DNA from: Candidatus Uhrbacteria bacterium RIFCSPHIGHO2_01_FULL_63_20
GTDB taxonomy: Bacteria; Patescibacteriota; Patescibacteriia; UBA9934; GWF2-40-263
Length of the DNA stretch: 36,047 bases
NCBI GenBank assembly: GCA_001791045.1
Contig: MGDT01000002.1
Location: forward strand, 1-36,047
Reading direction: 5' to 3'
Shown here: in pieces, positions 5,867 to 20,062 of the stretch
How the letters are laid out: each line of letters opens with the position of its first letter
Position numbering within the stretch: the stretch's first letter is position 1
Program-made: the position numbers and the translations under genes
The notes under the pieces: generated by a model
The model's database searches: none
Seen by the model: only the letters and a program-made list of their open reading frames with translations
What the model was told of the DNA's origin: nothing

Positions 5867-6494
5867 CGTCCAGCATGAGCGGCGCATGGTCGGACACCTC
5901 GTCCGGCAACACGCGGAAATCCTTCACGTTCACCCCCTCGGAAACCATGACGTAATCCGCCCCGGCTTCGCATATAAGCTCGTCCGTGTACTCGTGATCC
6001 CATATTCCTTCACGAGGTTCCGAAGCCCGGCCGCTTCGACGATGGCCATGCTCTCCGTATTCGGATTCAAGTTAAAGTCACCGCACAAGATAATCTCGCC
6101 ATCGATCTTCTTGATCGTCTCGACGATTTTTCGGGATTGCTCCAATCGGTCCGGCGAATCGTCCTTCCCGAGCCCGTTCCAGAGGCCGTGGAAATTCACG
6201 ACGTGGACGAAGGTTTCCGTGACGGTTACGGGCGAAAGCGGAGGCCGCACGAACGTGGCGAGTCCGTAATAGTCGCGAAAATGCATGATAGTATCCATCG
6301 TATTTGGGAATCGCTTTCCCGATGTCCGAATACAGCTCGTAGACACAATCTTGCCACTCGTTCGTCTTCCCGGTGGCACCGTGAAAAAATTCCTGGAAAC
6401 AAAAGATGTCCGTCTCCGTCGCTTCTCGACGCACGAACTCTACGAGCGCGTCGCGCCGCCGTCCGGACCAGGTATTGAGGGTGATGAGTCTCAT
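5850..6494 (-). pseudogene. Endonuclease/exonuclease/phosphatase family gene with two compensating frameshifts
   Basis: Three frames together make one metallo-nuclease of the endonuclease/exonuclease/phosphatase (DNase I-like) superfamily. Segment one: MRLITLNTWSGRR ... DIFCFQEFFHG (metal-binding Asn and Glu) to about 6277. Segment two: RDYYGLATFVRPP ... FVHVVNFHGLW ... EIILCGDFNLNP (GDFN motif) to about 5965. Segment three: ADYVMVSEGVNV ... DEVSDHAPLMLDVDL (catalytic SDH) to TGA 5850-5852. The first break fits one extra T in a TTTT run, the second one missing G in a GGGG run; together they restore the total length to a multiple of three (214 residues). It is either a recent pseudogene or a pair of homopolymer sequencing errors. 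Its start overlaps the yebC stop (ATGA). Confidence 0.8.
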
Positions 6495-7216
6495 AATTCG
6501 TTCGTGTATACGGCTTCGACGTCGTCGTGGTCGTCCAAAACCTCAAGGAGCTTGTCGAGTTGCTCCTTGGCCGCCGCATCTTCAACCGCAACTGGCGTCT
6601 TCGGGACGTAGCCTATTCGCACGTCGTCGGTTTTGAGCCCTTGGGATTCGACCTCGGAGGCCACCTTCTGAAGATCCTTCGCTTCGCTCAGGATGACAAC
6701 GAAGTCGCCATCCCAACGGATGTCCGAGGCGCCGGCCTCGATCATGGCGAGCTCGAACGCGTCGCGGTCCTTCACGGCCGACGCGTCGCCGATCGCCACC
6801 ATCCCCTTGCGATCGAACATCCAGGCGACGCTCCCCGCGGCGCCGATCGTCCCGCCATTTTTGGACGCAAGCGTCTTCATCTCCGCGACGCTCCGGTTGC
6901 GGTTGTCGGTCACGCACACGATCATGAGCGCGACGCCGGATGGACCGAACCCTTCGTACACCACCTCCTCGAGCGTCGCCCCATCGCCCGCGCCCGTGCC
7001 GCGGTCCACCGCGCGCTGGATGTTGTCCTTGGGCATGTTCGCGGCCTTCGCCGCCTCGATTGCCATGCGCAGCTTGAAGTTGAACCCCGGGTCGCCTCCC
7101 CCTTCCTTTGCCGCCACCGTGACGTTCTTGGCCAGCTTCGAAAACACCCCGGCCCGGCTCTTGTCCGCCTTGCCCTTCTTGAGCTGGATGTTGTGCCAGT
7201 GGCTGTGACGGGCCAT
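6491..7216 (-). CDS. yebC: YebC/PmpR family protein (TACO1 type)
   Basis: A 241-residue YebC-family protein. Members were named as transcriptional regulators (PmpR) and more recently linked to translation of polyproline or other stalling sequences, like mitochondrial TACO1. Signature: the N-terminal ARHSHWHNIQLKKGKADKSR, then GGGDPGFNFKLRMAIEAAK, NMPKDNIQRAVDRGTG, VYEGFGPSGVALMIVCVTDN and SKNGGTIGAAGSVAWMF. The first residues carry HSHWHNI in place of the usual GHSKWANI-like pattern. It heads a run of - strand genes ending in ruvC, a pairing common in bacteria. A promoter with almost no leader precedes it. Its stop overlaps the next ORF by four bases (ATGA), implying translational coupling. 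Confidence 0.95.
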   Translation of the reverse strand: MARHSHWHNIQLKKGKADKSRAGVFSKLAKNVTVAAKEGGGDPGFNFKLRMAIEAAKAANMPKDNIQRAVDRGTGAGDGATLEEVVYEGFGPSGVALMIVCVTDNRNRSVAEMKTLASKNGGTIGAAGSVAWMFDRKGMVAIGDASAVKDRDAFELAMIEAGASDIRWDGDFVVILSEAKDLQKVASEVESQGLKTDDVRIGYVPKTPVAVEDAAAKEQLDKLLEVLDDHDDVEAVYTNEL

Positions 7217-7226
7217 AGATGGCCCT

Positions 7227-7254
7227 ACTCTAGCCCACGGGACGGAATTGGCAA
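7227..7254 (-). promoter_or_regulatory. Promoter of yebC (leaderless type)
   Basis: TTGCCA, 16-base spacer, TAGAGT on the - strand. The ATG at 7216 lies ten bases after the -10 box, so the mRNA should begin within a few bases of the start codon. Confidence 0.65.
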
Positions 7255-7280
7255 GAAAAAACCGCCCCTTTCGGAGCGGT
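7255..7280 (-). terminator. Terminator of the small ORF upstream of yebC
   Basis: ACCGCTCC/GGGGCGGT (8 bp, loop GAAA) followed by six T on the - strand. It separates the 81-residue ORF from yebC. Confidence 0.85.
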
Positions 7281-7288
7281 CTTGGCTG

Positions 7289-7534
7289 TCAGGCGAGCTT
7301 CAGGTGCTCTCTCATGAACCGGATGTCCCGTTCGTGACGGTCGGAGGCCTCCTGGAGGCGGTTCAACCAAGCGGCCCTGAATGACTGCTCTTCATGTCTA
7401 TCCTTCACCATAGAAGCGACGCCTTCGAGCAGATCCATCATGCGACGACCATCATCCTTGTTCATCATGTTCTCACGGATATCTCGATGTTCCGCCTCGT
7501 GCTCGATGAGCTTCTGGATGATCTTGTCTTCCAT
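7289..7534 (-). CDS. Small hypothetical charged protein
   Basis: An 81-residue, highly charged and helical protein (MEDKIIQKLIEHEAEHRDIR ... FRAAWLNRLQEASDRHERD), rich in Glu, His, Arg and Met; a coiled-coil tendency is likely. I do not recognise a family. ATG 7534 was chosen over an in-frame ATG at 7582 because a promoter (7543-7571) lies between them and because the upstream part overlaps the terminator hairpin of the previous gene. A terminator follows at 7255-7280, so it is a single-gene unit. Confidence 0.65.
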   Translation of the reverse strand: MEDKIIQKLIEHEAEHRDIRENMMNKDDGRRMMDLLEGVASMVKDRHEEQSFRAAWLNRLQEASDRHERDIRFMREHLKLA

Positions 7535-7542
7535 ACGATTCC

Positions 7543-7571
7543 ATCCTAACAGACGCGTTTTCCAAACGCAA
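7543..7571 (-). promoter_or_regulatory. Promoter of the small charged ORF (leaderless type)
   Basis: TTGCGT, 17-base spacer, TAGGAT on the - strand, with ATG 7534 eight bases after the -10 box. The -35 box overlaps the upstream terminator. Confidence 0.6.
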
Positions 7572-7596
7572 AACCGCCCCACATGGGGCGGTTTTT
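7570..7596 (-). terminator. Terminator of the lipoprotein gene
   Basis: AAAACCGCCCC and GGGGCGGTTTT form a symmetrical stem around ACAT/ATGT. It lies eight bases after the lipoprotein stop codon. Confidence 0.8.
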
Positions 7597-7603
7597 CATA
7601 GAG

Positions 7604-8431
7604 CTACTTTCGAGAAATGGAACGGAAGAATTCGTCGAATAGGTTCAGCCCAGCGAAGAAAGAGAGCTTGGACTTAGGCGTACTTTCAAGGAGCGCCTTA
7701 ACCTTGACCTTTCCCTGCTCGTCACGCGTCTGGATCTCCTTGCTCGAAAGTCCGTTCATGTCCTCGAGCCAAGCGTTGATCCCGACCACCTCCTTGGCCG
7801 ATGCCGGGACGCCATACCAGCCGTAGACGATCATGTCGCTCGTCGGGTCGTACAGCGAAACGTGATACACCGGATACGCGCCCGCTGCCTGCCCTTGGAG
7901 GTTGTAGAACGAGATGCCCCGGAACGTGCCGTCGGCGCTCGCGAAATACTGCAGCGAGGCGCGGACCTGCGAATACCCGAGGAACTCTCCGACTCCGGCC
8001 TCGAAGTTCGCCCGGTCCGCGGCCGTGACGGCCTTATGCTCGTAGGCCCCCTTGAGAACCTCGAGCGCGGCGGGGCGGTCTTCATGCGCGATCACATATC
8101 CTTCGTCCGGCGACGGCCCTTTCAACCATTCGCTCACATGGATCGCCCCCAAGCCGACATTCTGCGAAACGGAGGTGGTCACGTCATAGTTCGTGTACTG
8201 CGGGACCGGGACGTAGGCCTGGACGGTCCAGCCTGCCGGAATCTTCGCCGTGACGGCAGGAGAGAACTGCAGGGTGTCGGGGCCGGTCTGCGCTGGAGGC
8301 CTTTCCTGCGTTTCCCAAGCCGTCGTCATGTCCGGGACGTCCGTCACGGCCGGGGACGCGGGAGCGCATCCTGCCCCCAAGAACATGGAGGCGCCGAGGA
8401 TGGAGGCAAGCAACTGTTTCTTTGAAATCAT
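7604..8431 (-). CDS. Predicted lipoprotein, function unknown
   Basis: A 275-residue protein with a lipoprotein signal: MISKKQLLASILGASMFLGA then Cys22 (lipobox LGAGC), followed by a small flexible stretch (APASPAVTDVPDM). The mature part reads as a compact alpha/beta domain with VTAKIPAGWTVQAYVPV, a long polar middle and VYHVSLYDPTSDMIVYGWYG; no family is recognised. In a single-membrane Patescibacterium it would be anchored to the outer face of the plasma membrane. ATG 8431 was chosen over 8479 because the longer form has the signal peptide buried and overlaps the rpoC terminator. It is downstream of rpoC but separated by that terminator. Confidence 0.8.
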   Translation of the reverse strand: MISKKQLLASILGASMFLGAGCAPASPAVTDVPDMTTAWETQERPPAQTGPDTLQFSPAVTAKIPAGWTVQAYVPVPQYTNYDVTTSVSQNVGLGAIHVSEWLKGPSPDEGYVIAHEDRPAALEVLKGAYEHKAVTAADRANFEAGVGEFLGYSQVRASLQYFASADGTFRGISFYNLQGQAAGAYPVYHVSLYDPTSDMIVYGWYGVPASAKEVVGINAWLEDMNGLSSKEIQTRDEQGKVKVKALLESTPKSKLSFFAGLNLFDEFFRSISRK

Positions 8432-8466
8432 ATCGCTCAATAAGATTAATCCGGAATCCTTCGAGC

Positions 8467-8492
8467 AAAACCACCCCACGAGGGGCGGTTTT
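8467..8492 (-). terminator. Terminator of rpoBC
   Basis: AACCGCCCC/GGGGTGGTT stem (one G-U) with loop TCGT and TTTT on the - strand, nine bases after the rpoC stop. Confidence 0.85.
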
Positions 8493-8500
8493 TTCTCGGG

Positions 8501-12430
<3,930 letters not shown>

Positions 12431-12440
12431 ATGGGCGGCG

Positions 12441-15698
<3,258 letters not shown>

Positions 15699-15715
15699 AG
15701 GGGGATTATCAGGGC

Positions 15716-15751
15716 TCAAAAAACAAAACGCACCGGGCCCAAGGCCTGGTG
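15716..15751 (-). terminator. Terminator-like hairpin inside the rpoB leader
   Basis: On the - strand CACC-A-GGCC pairs with GGCC-C-GGTG (8 bp around one mismatch) and a T-rich tract with six consecutive T follows, ending about 18 bases before the rpoB ATG. It lies downstream of the rpoB promoter, so it may be an attenuator of rpoBC. A leftover terminator of a lost upstream gene is the alternative. Confidence 0.55.
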
Positions 15752-15861
15752 GTTCATTGGTTGTTTACGGCGGATGCGGACATCTGGAAAACGGTTAGTT
15801 CCCTAGAGTTCCGCGTGTCCCGGTAGACCGATCTGCCGAAAACGGAGATACGCTTGGCCGG

Positions 15862-15890
15862 AGAGTACCAAAGGGCGAAAAAGGCGTCAA
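15862..15890 (-). promoter_or_regulatory. Promoter of rpoBC
   Basis: TTGACG, 17-base spacer, TACTCT on the - strand, giving a leader of about 155 bases. From 15891 to 16096 I see no gene or clear element. Confidence 0.75.
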
Positions 15891-16096
15891 GTTACCTTCC
15901 TTAGGCTGCAAGGGATGGCCACGGTTTTCGAAGAGCCGGATGAGCATCTGCCAAGCGTCGAGGAGAGAGATTTTGCCCGGTTGCCCAGGCGAAACGCTTG
16001 CGACCGTCACCCGACGGAACCGTACCACCCTTCGCAGCCTGCGAAAGGCGACCTGCTGGTACCTTACACCTCTATCGTTCGAAAAGGACAATCGGT

Positions 16097-16130
16097 GCGG
16101 TCCGGGAGAGGAGTTCCTCCCCCGGACCGC
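16097..16130 (-). terminator. Strong GC hairpin after the zinc-binding unknown gene
   Basis: GCGGTCCGGG pairs perfectly with CCCGGACCGC and the stem continues through GAGGA/TCCTC with one mismatch, about 16 bp in all. It lies 8 bases after the stop at 16139. No T run follows directly, so it may be a 3' end stabiliser or a terminator of atypical form. Confidence 0.5.
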
Positions 16131-16138
16131 GAGACGCT

Positions 16139-16834
16139 TCAGGACGCGTTGCGGCGTCGCGTCGGCAGCTCCTCGATGTGCATGAATCGCGACTTGCCGA
16201 GCCTCGCTTCGACGCCGACCGCCCTGTCCTTCTGCTTGAAGTCCTTGGCGACCTGCTTCGTGAGCTTGGCTTCCTCGGCGACGATCGCTTCGTGCGCGCG
16301 GAAGGCCATGGAGCCGAACGACGCATCCTTCGACTCGCGCAGGTCGTCCGAGCCGTGCCGCAGAGGCTGCGGACGGGGCTTGGGCAACGCGACCCGCTGG
16401 ACCGTGACGGCGCGGGCGAGCGCGACGAAACCGCCGTCGTACGCCTCGACCTGCTCGGGATGAAGGACCGTGGTCCTCCAATCGAGCAGCTCGGTCGCCT
16501 CGAGCCGCGCGCACCGCCTTCGCCGCTCCTCTTGCGCGAGCAGCCGTTGCGCCACCTCGACGACCGCCCGGATGACGCGATCGGTGTCCTTGCGGATCCG
16601 ATCCTGTCCGATCACCTTGCGGATCGTCTCGGCGGCCCCCTCAGGCAAACCGGCCGTGAGCCGGACGCGGCCGGCGAGCCGGCAGCCATGGCAGACGTCG
16701 CGGCCGTCCACCTTCGCCATCATGGGCATCGTCGCGATGCGCTTTTTCGTGGAAGGATCGATCACCCCCTCGATGACCGCCCCTTCCGGCCAGGCATTCA
16801 AGCAGCCTGGAACGGAACAACGAACTTTCTTCAT
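16139..16834 (-). CDS. Unknown protein with an N-terminal Cys4-type zinc site
   Basis: A 231-residue basic protein. Near the N terminus are CSVPGC (residues 6-11) and CHGCR (about 49-53), a likely zinc knuckle, with PMMAKVDGRDVCHGC between them. The middle has a long charged helix (RIRKDTDRVIRAVVEVAQRL, LAQEERRRRCARLEATELL); the C-terminal part has FGSMAFRAHEAIVAEEAKLT and is Lys/Arg rich. I recognise no family; nucleic-acid binding is possible but unproven. Start chosen at ATG 16834, which has a good Shine-Dalgarno (GAGGTGAGGG), rare in this window. It begins three bases after the preceding small ORF, so the two are probably co-translated. The several long ORFs on the other strand are shadows. 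Confidence 0.7.
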   Translation of the reverse strand: MKKVRCSVPGCLNAWPEGAVIEGVIDPSTKKRIATMPMMAKVDGRDVCHGCRLAGRVRLTAGLPEGAAETIRKVIGQDRIRKDTDRVIRAVVEVAQRLLAQEERRRRCARLEATELLDWRTTVLHPEQVEAYDGGFVALARAVTVQRVALPKPRPQPLRHGSDDLRESKDASFGSMAFRAHEAIVAEEAKLTKQVAKDFKQKDRAVGVEARLGKSRFMHIEELPTRRRNAS

Positions 16835-16837
16835 CCC

Positions 16838-17143
16838 TCACCTCGTCTCTGAAGCATGTCGTGAACCGGGAATGCGCCGAATTGGCCGTTTCCCGGCATC
16901 TGGCCCCTTCAAGAAAGGGACAGGTGTCGGGATTCGGTCGGATGGTACGCCCGGGAACGGGCCTTGTCGAGGCATATCAAAACCCGTACGTGAAGGAGGA
17001 GGAGTCCGCCCAGTGACCGGCAAAGCCAGTGTAAGCGGCGGATGCGAACCCTGCGGTGCGAGAGCAGCCGGAGCCGCTGTCGCATCGGGGCCGTATCCAC
17101 GTCCGTTCTCCGCATACAAGCTGCGGACAACGGGGCGTTTCAT
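16838..17143 (-). CDS. Small unknown Pro/Gly/Arg-rich ORF, first of a two-gene unit
   Basis: A 101-residue ORF from ATG 17143 (MKRPVVRSLYAENGRGYGPD), preceded by GGAGG at nine bases. The sequence is low in hydrophobic residues and rich in Pro, Gly, Arg and Thr, so it is probably disordered, and could be spurious. Support for it is positional: it fills the space between a structured leader/terminator and the zinc-site gene, has a Shine-Dalgarno, and its stop codon lies in the ribosome binding site of the next gene. Longer starts at 17182 or 17284 would overlap the leader terminator. Confidence 0.4.
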   Translation of the reverse strand: MKRPVVRSLYAENGRGYGPDATAAPAALAPQGSHPPLTLALPVTGRTPPPSRTGFDMPRQGPFPGVPSDRIPTPVPFLKGPDAGKRPIRRIPGSRHASETR

Positions 17144-17190
17144 GTCCTCAATCCTCCACGCACGGGTTTCAATGATCTCCATTTTAGGAA

Positions 17191-17301
17191 GAAAAAACCG
17201 TTTTTGCCGGAGAGATTGGCGGATTTCGCCAGCAAAAACGGTGGTTCCTTGTCCCCGACGACTCTCTCCAGAAACGCCGGGCACGACGGTGGAATTGTGA
17301 A
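17191..17301 (-). promoter_or_regulatory. Riboswitch-like or attenuator leader (partly glycine-riboswitch-like)
   Basis: Between a promoter (17308-17336) and the ORF at 17143 lies a 110-base leader ending in a terminator: ACCGTTTTTGC (17232-17242) with GCAAAAACGGT (17197-17207), then six T. Its loop holds a second hairpin TGGCG/CGCCA. Upstream CTGGAGAGA (17263-17271) can pair with TCTCTCCGG (17207-17215) over nine positions, using bases in the terminator loop and the last base of its 3' arm. GGAGAGA ... CCACCG ... ATCTCTCCGGCAAAA follows the order of conserved elements of gcvT glycine aptamers, but the usual GAAGGNGCAA core is missing. It may be a divergent riboswitch, another attenuator, or a roughly 110-base small RNA. 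Confidence 0.5.
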
Positions 17302-17307
17302 CAGGCT

Positions 17308-17336
17308 AATCTAGCAGGAAAAACGGATTCCGTCAA
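17308..17336 (-). promoter_or_regulatory. Promoter of the structured leader
   Basis: TTGACG, 17-base spacer, TAGATT with TGC upstream of the -10 box, on the - strand. One of the best promoter matches in the window; it lies after the terminator at 17351-17374. Confidence 0.75.
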
Positions 17337-17350
17337 GGAGCTTCGCGAAG

Positions 17351-17374
17351 CAAAAGGCGCCCAAAGTGGGCGCC
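17351..17374 (-). terminator. Terminator of the 100-residue ORF
   Basis: GGCGCCCA/TGGGCGCC perfect 8-bp stem, loop of three, then TTTT on the - strand. Confidence 0.85.
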
Positions 17375-17387
17375 GTGGAGGGCCGCG

Positions 17388-17690
17388 TCAGGGACGCGGT
17401 TTGCGCAGGGGCCGCCGGATCGGGACGATCCGGACGGTCCCGGCGCGGACCGTCGCGGCCGGCGGCGGTTCATACGCGAGGCGGGGCGTGACCGACGGGA
17501 TGGTCCCGTCGGATCGGCGGACCACCCGGACGCGGGCGGGCGTATCCCCGCGAGGCGCGTTTCGGATGGCTCGATGGCGGTCGATGGTCGCGATGACCTG
17601 CGCTTCGACCCGGTTATGGAACGGAATGCCGACCTGTTTCACGAATCCCCCTGTGCCCTGCCGGCAGCAGGACAGGTTCGTCCCCAGCAT
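17388..17690 (-). CDS. Small unknown basic protein
   Basis: A 100-residue, Arg/Pro/Val-rich ORF (start MLGTNLSCCRQGTGGFV, end IVPIRRPLRKPRP) with repeated VRVV/VRIVPIRR-like strands; no family recognised. ATG 17690 is preferred over ATG 17756 because a promoter (TTGACG-17-TACGCT, 17703-17731) lies within the longer form and because 17756 would leave only 17 bases to the divergent ftsK start. A terminator follows at 17351-17374. Being framed by promoter and terminator supports a real gene; the sequence itself is weak evidence. Confidence 0.5.
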   Translation of the reverse strand: MLGTNLSCCRQGTGGFVKQVGIPFHNRVEAQVIATIDRHRAIRNAPRGDTPARVRVVRRSDGTIPSVTPRLAYEPPPAATVRAGTVRIVPIRRPLRKPRP

Positions 17691-17702
17691 GGAGACGCCC
17701 GA

Positions 17703-17731
17703 AGCGTACTCCCCATCCACAGGGGCGTCAA
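17703..17731 (-). promoter_or_regulatory. Promoter of the 100-residue ORF (leaderless type)
   Basis: TTGACG, 17-base spacer, TACGCT on the - strand; ATG 17690 is 13 bases after the -10 box. Confidence 0.55.
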
Positions 17732-17758
17732 TCGCCTCCCCCGACGCCGATTTCATGC

Positions 17759-17764
17759 TAAAAT
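17759..17764 (+). promoter_or_regulatory. Extended -10 box of ftsK
   Basis: TGCTAAAAT (TGn plus TAAAAT) ends ten bases before the ftsK ATG at 17774. No clear -35 box was found. It predicts a nearly leaderless ftsK mRNA. Confidence 0.45.
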
Positions 17765-17773
17765 GCCAACGCT

Positions 17774-20062
17774 ATGGCACGAAAACGGAAGCGGAAGCAG
17801 GAAGAAGAGGAGGAACAGGGCTATTTCGAGGTCAATCCGGAGACCAAACGAGGGATCCTGGTGGTGGCGCTGTTCGCCGCTTCCGCCCTCATGTTCCTGT
17901 CGTTCTTCCACGTCGCCGGCTCCATGGGAGCCTGGATCGACGGGACCCTCTCTTCCTTCTTCGGCTGGGACCGGTTCCTGCTCCCCGTGATCCTGATCGT
18001 GGTGGGCGCCACCCACGTGTTCCCCGAGCGCGGGTCGCTCTCGGGGTGGAATTACCTCGGGTTCCTGTTCTTCTTCCTGGCCTTCAACACGCTGATCAAC
18101 CTCATCCTGGTGAACCGCCCCGAGCCGTTCACCACCGACCTCGCGGCGGCCGGGGGGTGGCTGGGCCAGCTGCTCGGGATCGTCCTTCCCTCGGCCATCG
18201 GGTACGTGGGGGCCCTCATCGTGTCGGCATCGCTCCTCGTCGTATCCGTGCTCCTCATCTTCAACACCTCGCTGCGCCGCCTCATCGGCGTGCACGAACA
18301 CCTCACCGGCTGGTTCGGGGCGAAGCTGCACCAGGAGACGCTCGAACCGCGGGAGGTCGAGGTGAACGAAGAGCTTGCGGATGAAGAAGGGGTTGAGGAG
18401 GAAGAGGGAGAAGACGAGGACGCGGAGGAAGAGGAGACGAAGCGTCCGGCGCGACCGGTCGCGATGCCCGTGGGCGAGAAAGCCCTGCTCGTGAAAGAAC
18501 GCCGCGAGGTGATCATCCCGGTGGACCTGCTTGAAAAGCGCGCGGGCAAAGCCGATTCCGGCGACATCGAGCACCGCAAATCGGTGATCCAAAAGACGTT
18601 CGAGCAGTTCGGCATCGAGGTGGAAATGGGCGAGACCGCGGTGGGTCCCACCGTGACCCAGTTCACGCTGCGCCCGGCCCAGGGCGTGAAGCTCGCGCGC
18701 ATCGTGGGGTTGCAAAACGACCTGGCGCTCGCGCTGGAAGCGCACCCCATCCGCATCGAGGCGCCCATCCCGGGCAAGGCGCTGGTAGGCATCGAAGTGC
18801 CCAACCGCGCCGCGGCGACCGTGTCCTTGCGCGAGCTTATCGAGAGCAAGCCCTTCCAGACCCGCTCCACCGACCTTTCCCTCCCGCTGGGCAAGGACGT
18901 GTCCGGCAACGTCTCCGTGATCGCGCTCGACAAGATGCCGCACATGCTGGTCGCCGGGGCCACAGGGAGCGGCAAATCCGTGGCGCTCAACACGTTCATC
19001 CTGTCCCTGTTGTACGAGAACGGGCCGGATGACCTCAAGCTCGTGCTCATCGACCCCAAACGCGTGGAAATGGGGGTGTACGAAGGGATCCCGCACCTGC
19101 TGGTGCCGCCCATCACCAAGGCCGACGACACCGTGAACGCGCTCAAATGGACGGTGCGCGAGATGGAACGCCGCCTCGACGTGCTGTCGAAGTTCGGCGC
19201 GCGCGACATCAACTCGTTCAACGCTCGGGCCGAGGAGCGCATGCCCAAGATCGTGGTGGTGATCGACGAGCTCGCGGACCTCATGCAGACCAGCGGCCGC
19301 GAGGTCGAGGCGCTCGTGGTGCGCATCGCCCAGATGGCCCGCGCCGTGGGGATCCACCTCATCCTCGCCACCCAGCGCCCCAGCGTGGACGTGATCACCG
19401 GGCTCATCAAGGCGAACGTCCCGGCGCGCATCGCCTTCGCGGTCGCCTCCCAGATGGACTCACGCACCATCCTCGACGCCTCGGGCGCCGAGAAGCTGCT
19501 GGGCCGCGGCGACATGCTGTTCACCTGCGCCGAACTCTCCAAACCGCGCCGCCTGCAAGGCGCGTACGTCTCCGAGGAGGAGTGCGCCAAGGTGGTGTCG
19601 TTCCTCAAGAAGGAAGGGGTGCCTGACTACAACTATGCCATCACGAAACCGGCGCCCAACGGCGGAAGCGTCTTCGGCGGCAACGAGGACGACGATCCCC
19701 TCTTGAACGACGCCGTGCAGGCCGTGATCCAGGCCGGACGCGCCTCGACGTCGCTCCTGCAACGCCGTCTCAAGGTGGGATACGGCCGCGCCGCGCGCAT
19801 CATGGACCTTATGGAGGAGAAAGGGATCATCGGGCCGGGCGAAGGGGCCAAGCCGCGCGAGATCCTGGTGGACGAATGGCCGCCCGAGGGGGTCCAGGAG
19901 GAGCCAGGGGAGCTTGAAGGGCTTGGGGAAGATGGGGAGGAAACGGAAGAGAAAGGGGAAGAAAACGAGGACGAAGGCAACGAACGGGCCGGAGGAGACG
20001 ATGAAGGTGGGGATGAAGAGATTGAAGAAGACGAGGAAGAGGAGCAGAATGGAAAGGGATAA
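17774..20062 (+). CDS. ftsK: DNA translocase FtsK/SpoIIIE
   Basis: A 762-residue FtsK/SpoIIIE-type motor that pumps chromosomal DNA through the closing septum. A basic/acidic N terminus (MARKRKRKQEEEEEQ) is followed by four membrane helices (residues about 27-155), an acidic linker (about 200-225), the alpha/beta motor with Walker A GATGSGKS near 394 and Walker B VVVIDELADL near 494, ILATQRPSVDVITGLIKANV, and the gamma winged helix (DDPLLNDAVQAVIQAGRAST, LLQRRLKVGYGRAARIMDLM) that reads polar KOPS-like sites in relatives. The size matches SpoIIIE rather than E. coli FtsK. Unusual: after the gamma domain there is an extra tail of about 60 residues made almost entirely of Glu, Asp and Gly, encoded by a polypurine tract. 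Confidence 0.97.
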   Translation: MARKRKRKQEEEEEQGYFEVNPETKRGILVVALFAASALMFLSFFHVAGSMGAWIDGTLSSFFGWDRFLLPVILIVVGATHVFPERGSLSGWNYLGFLFFFLAFNTLINLILVNRPEPFTTDLAAAGGWLGQLLGIVLPSAIGYVGALIVSASLLVVSVLLIFNTSLRRLIGVHEHLTGWFGAKLHQETLEPREVEVNEELADEEGVEEEEGEDEDAEEEETKRPARPVAMPVGEKALLVKERREVIIPVDLLEKRAGKADSGDIEHRKSVIQKTFEQFGIEVEMGETAVGPTVTQFTLRPAQGVKLARIVGLQNDLALALEAHPIRIEAPIPGKALVGIEVPNRAAATVSLRELIESKPFQTRSTDLSLPLGKDVSGNVSVIALDKMPHMLVAGATGSGKSVALNTFILSLLYENGPDDLKLVLIDPKRVEMGVYEGIPHLLVPPITKADDTVNALKWTVREMERRLDVLSKFGARDINSFNARAEERMPKIVVVIDELADLMQTSGREVEALVVRIAQMARAVGIHLILATQRPSVDVITGLIKANVPARIAFAVASQMDSRTILDASGAEKLLGRGDMLFTCAELSKPRRLQGAYVSEEECAKVVSFLKKEGVPDYNYAITKPAPNGGSVFGGNEDDDPLLNDAVQAVIQAGRASTSLLQRRLKVGYGRAARIMDLMEEKGIIGPGEGAKPREILVDEWPPEGVQEEPGELEGLGEDGEETEEKGEENEDEGNERAGGDDEGGDEEIEEDEEEEQNGKG

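Noticed and set aside
15998-16852. A 284-codon + strand ORF
   Set aside because: It overlaps the - strand zinc-site gene, which has a good ribosome binding site and a paired CxxC-type motif; the + frame is a shadow.
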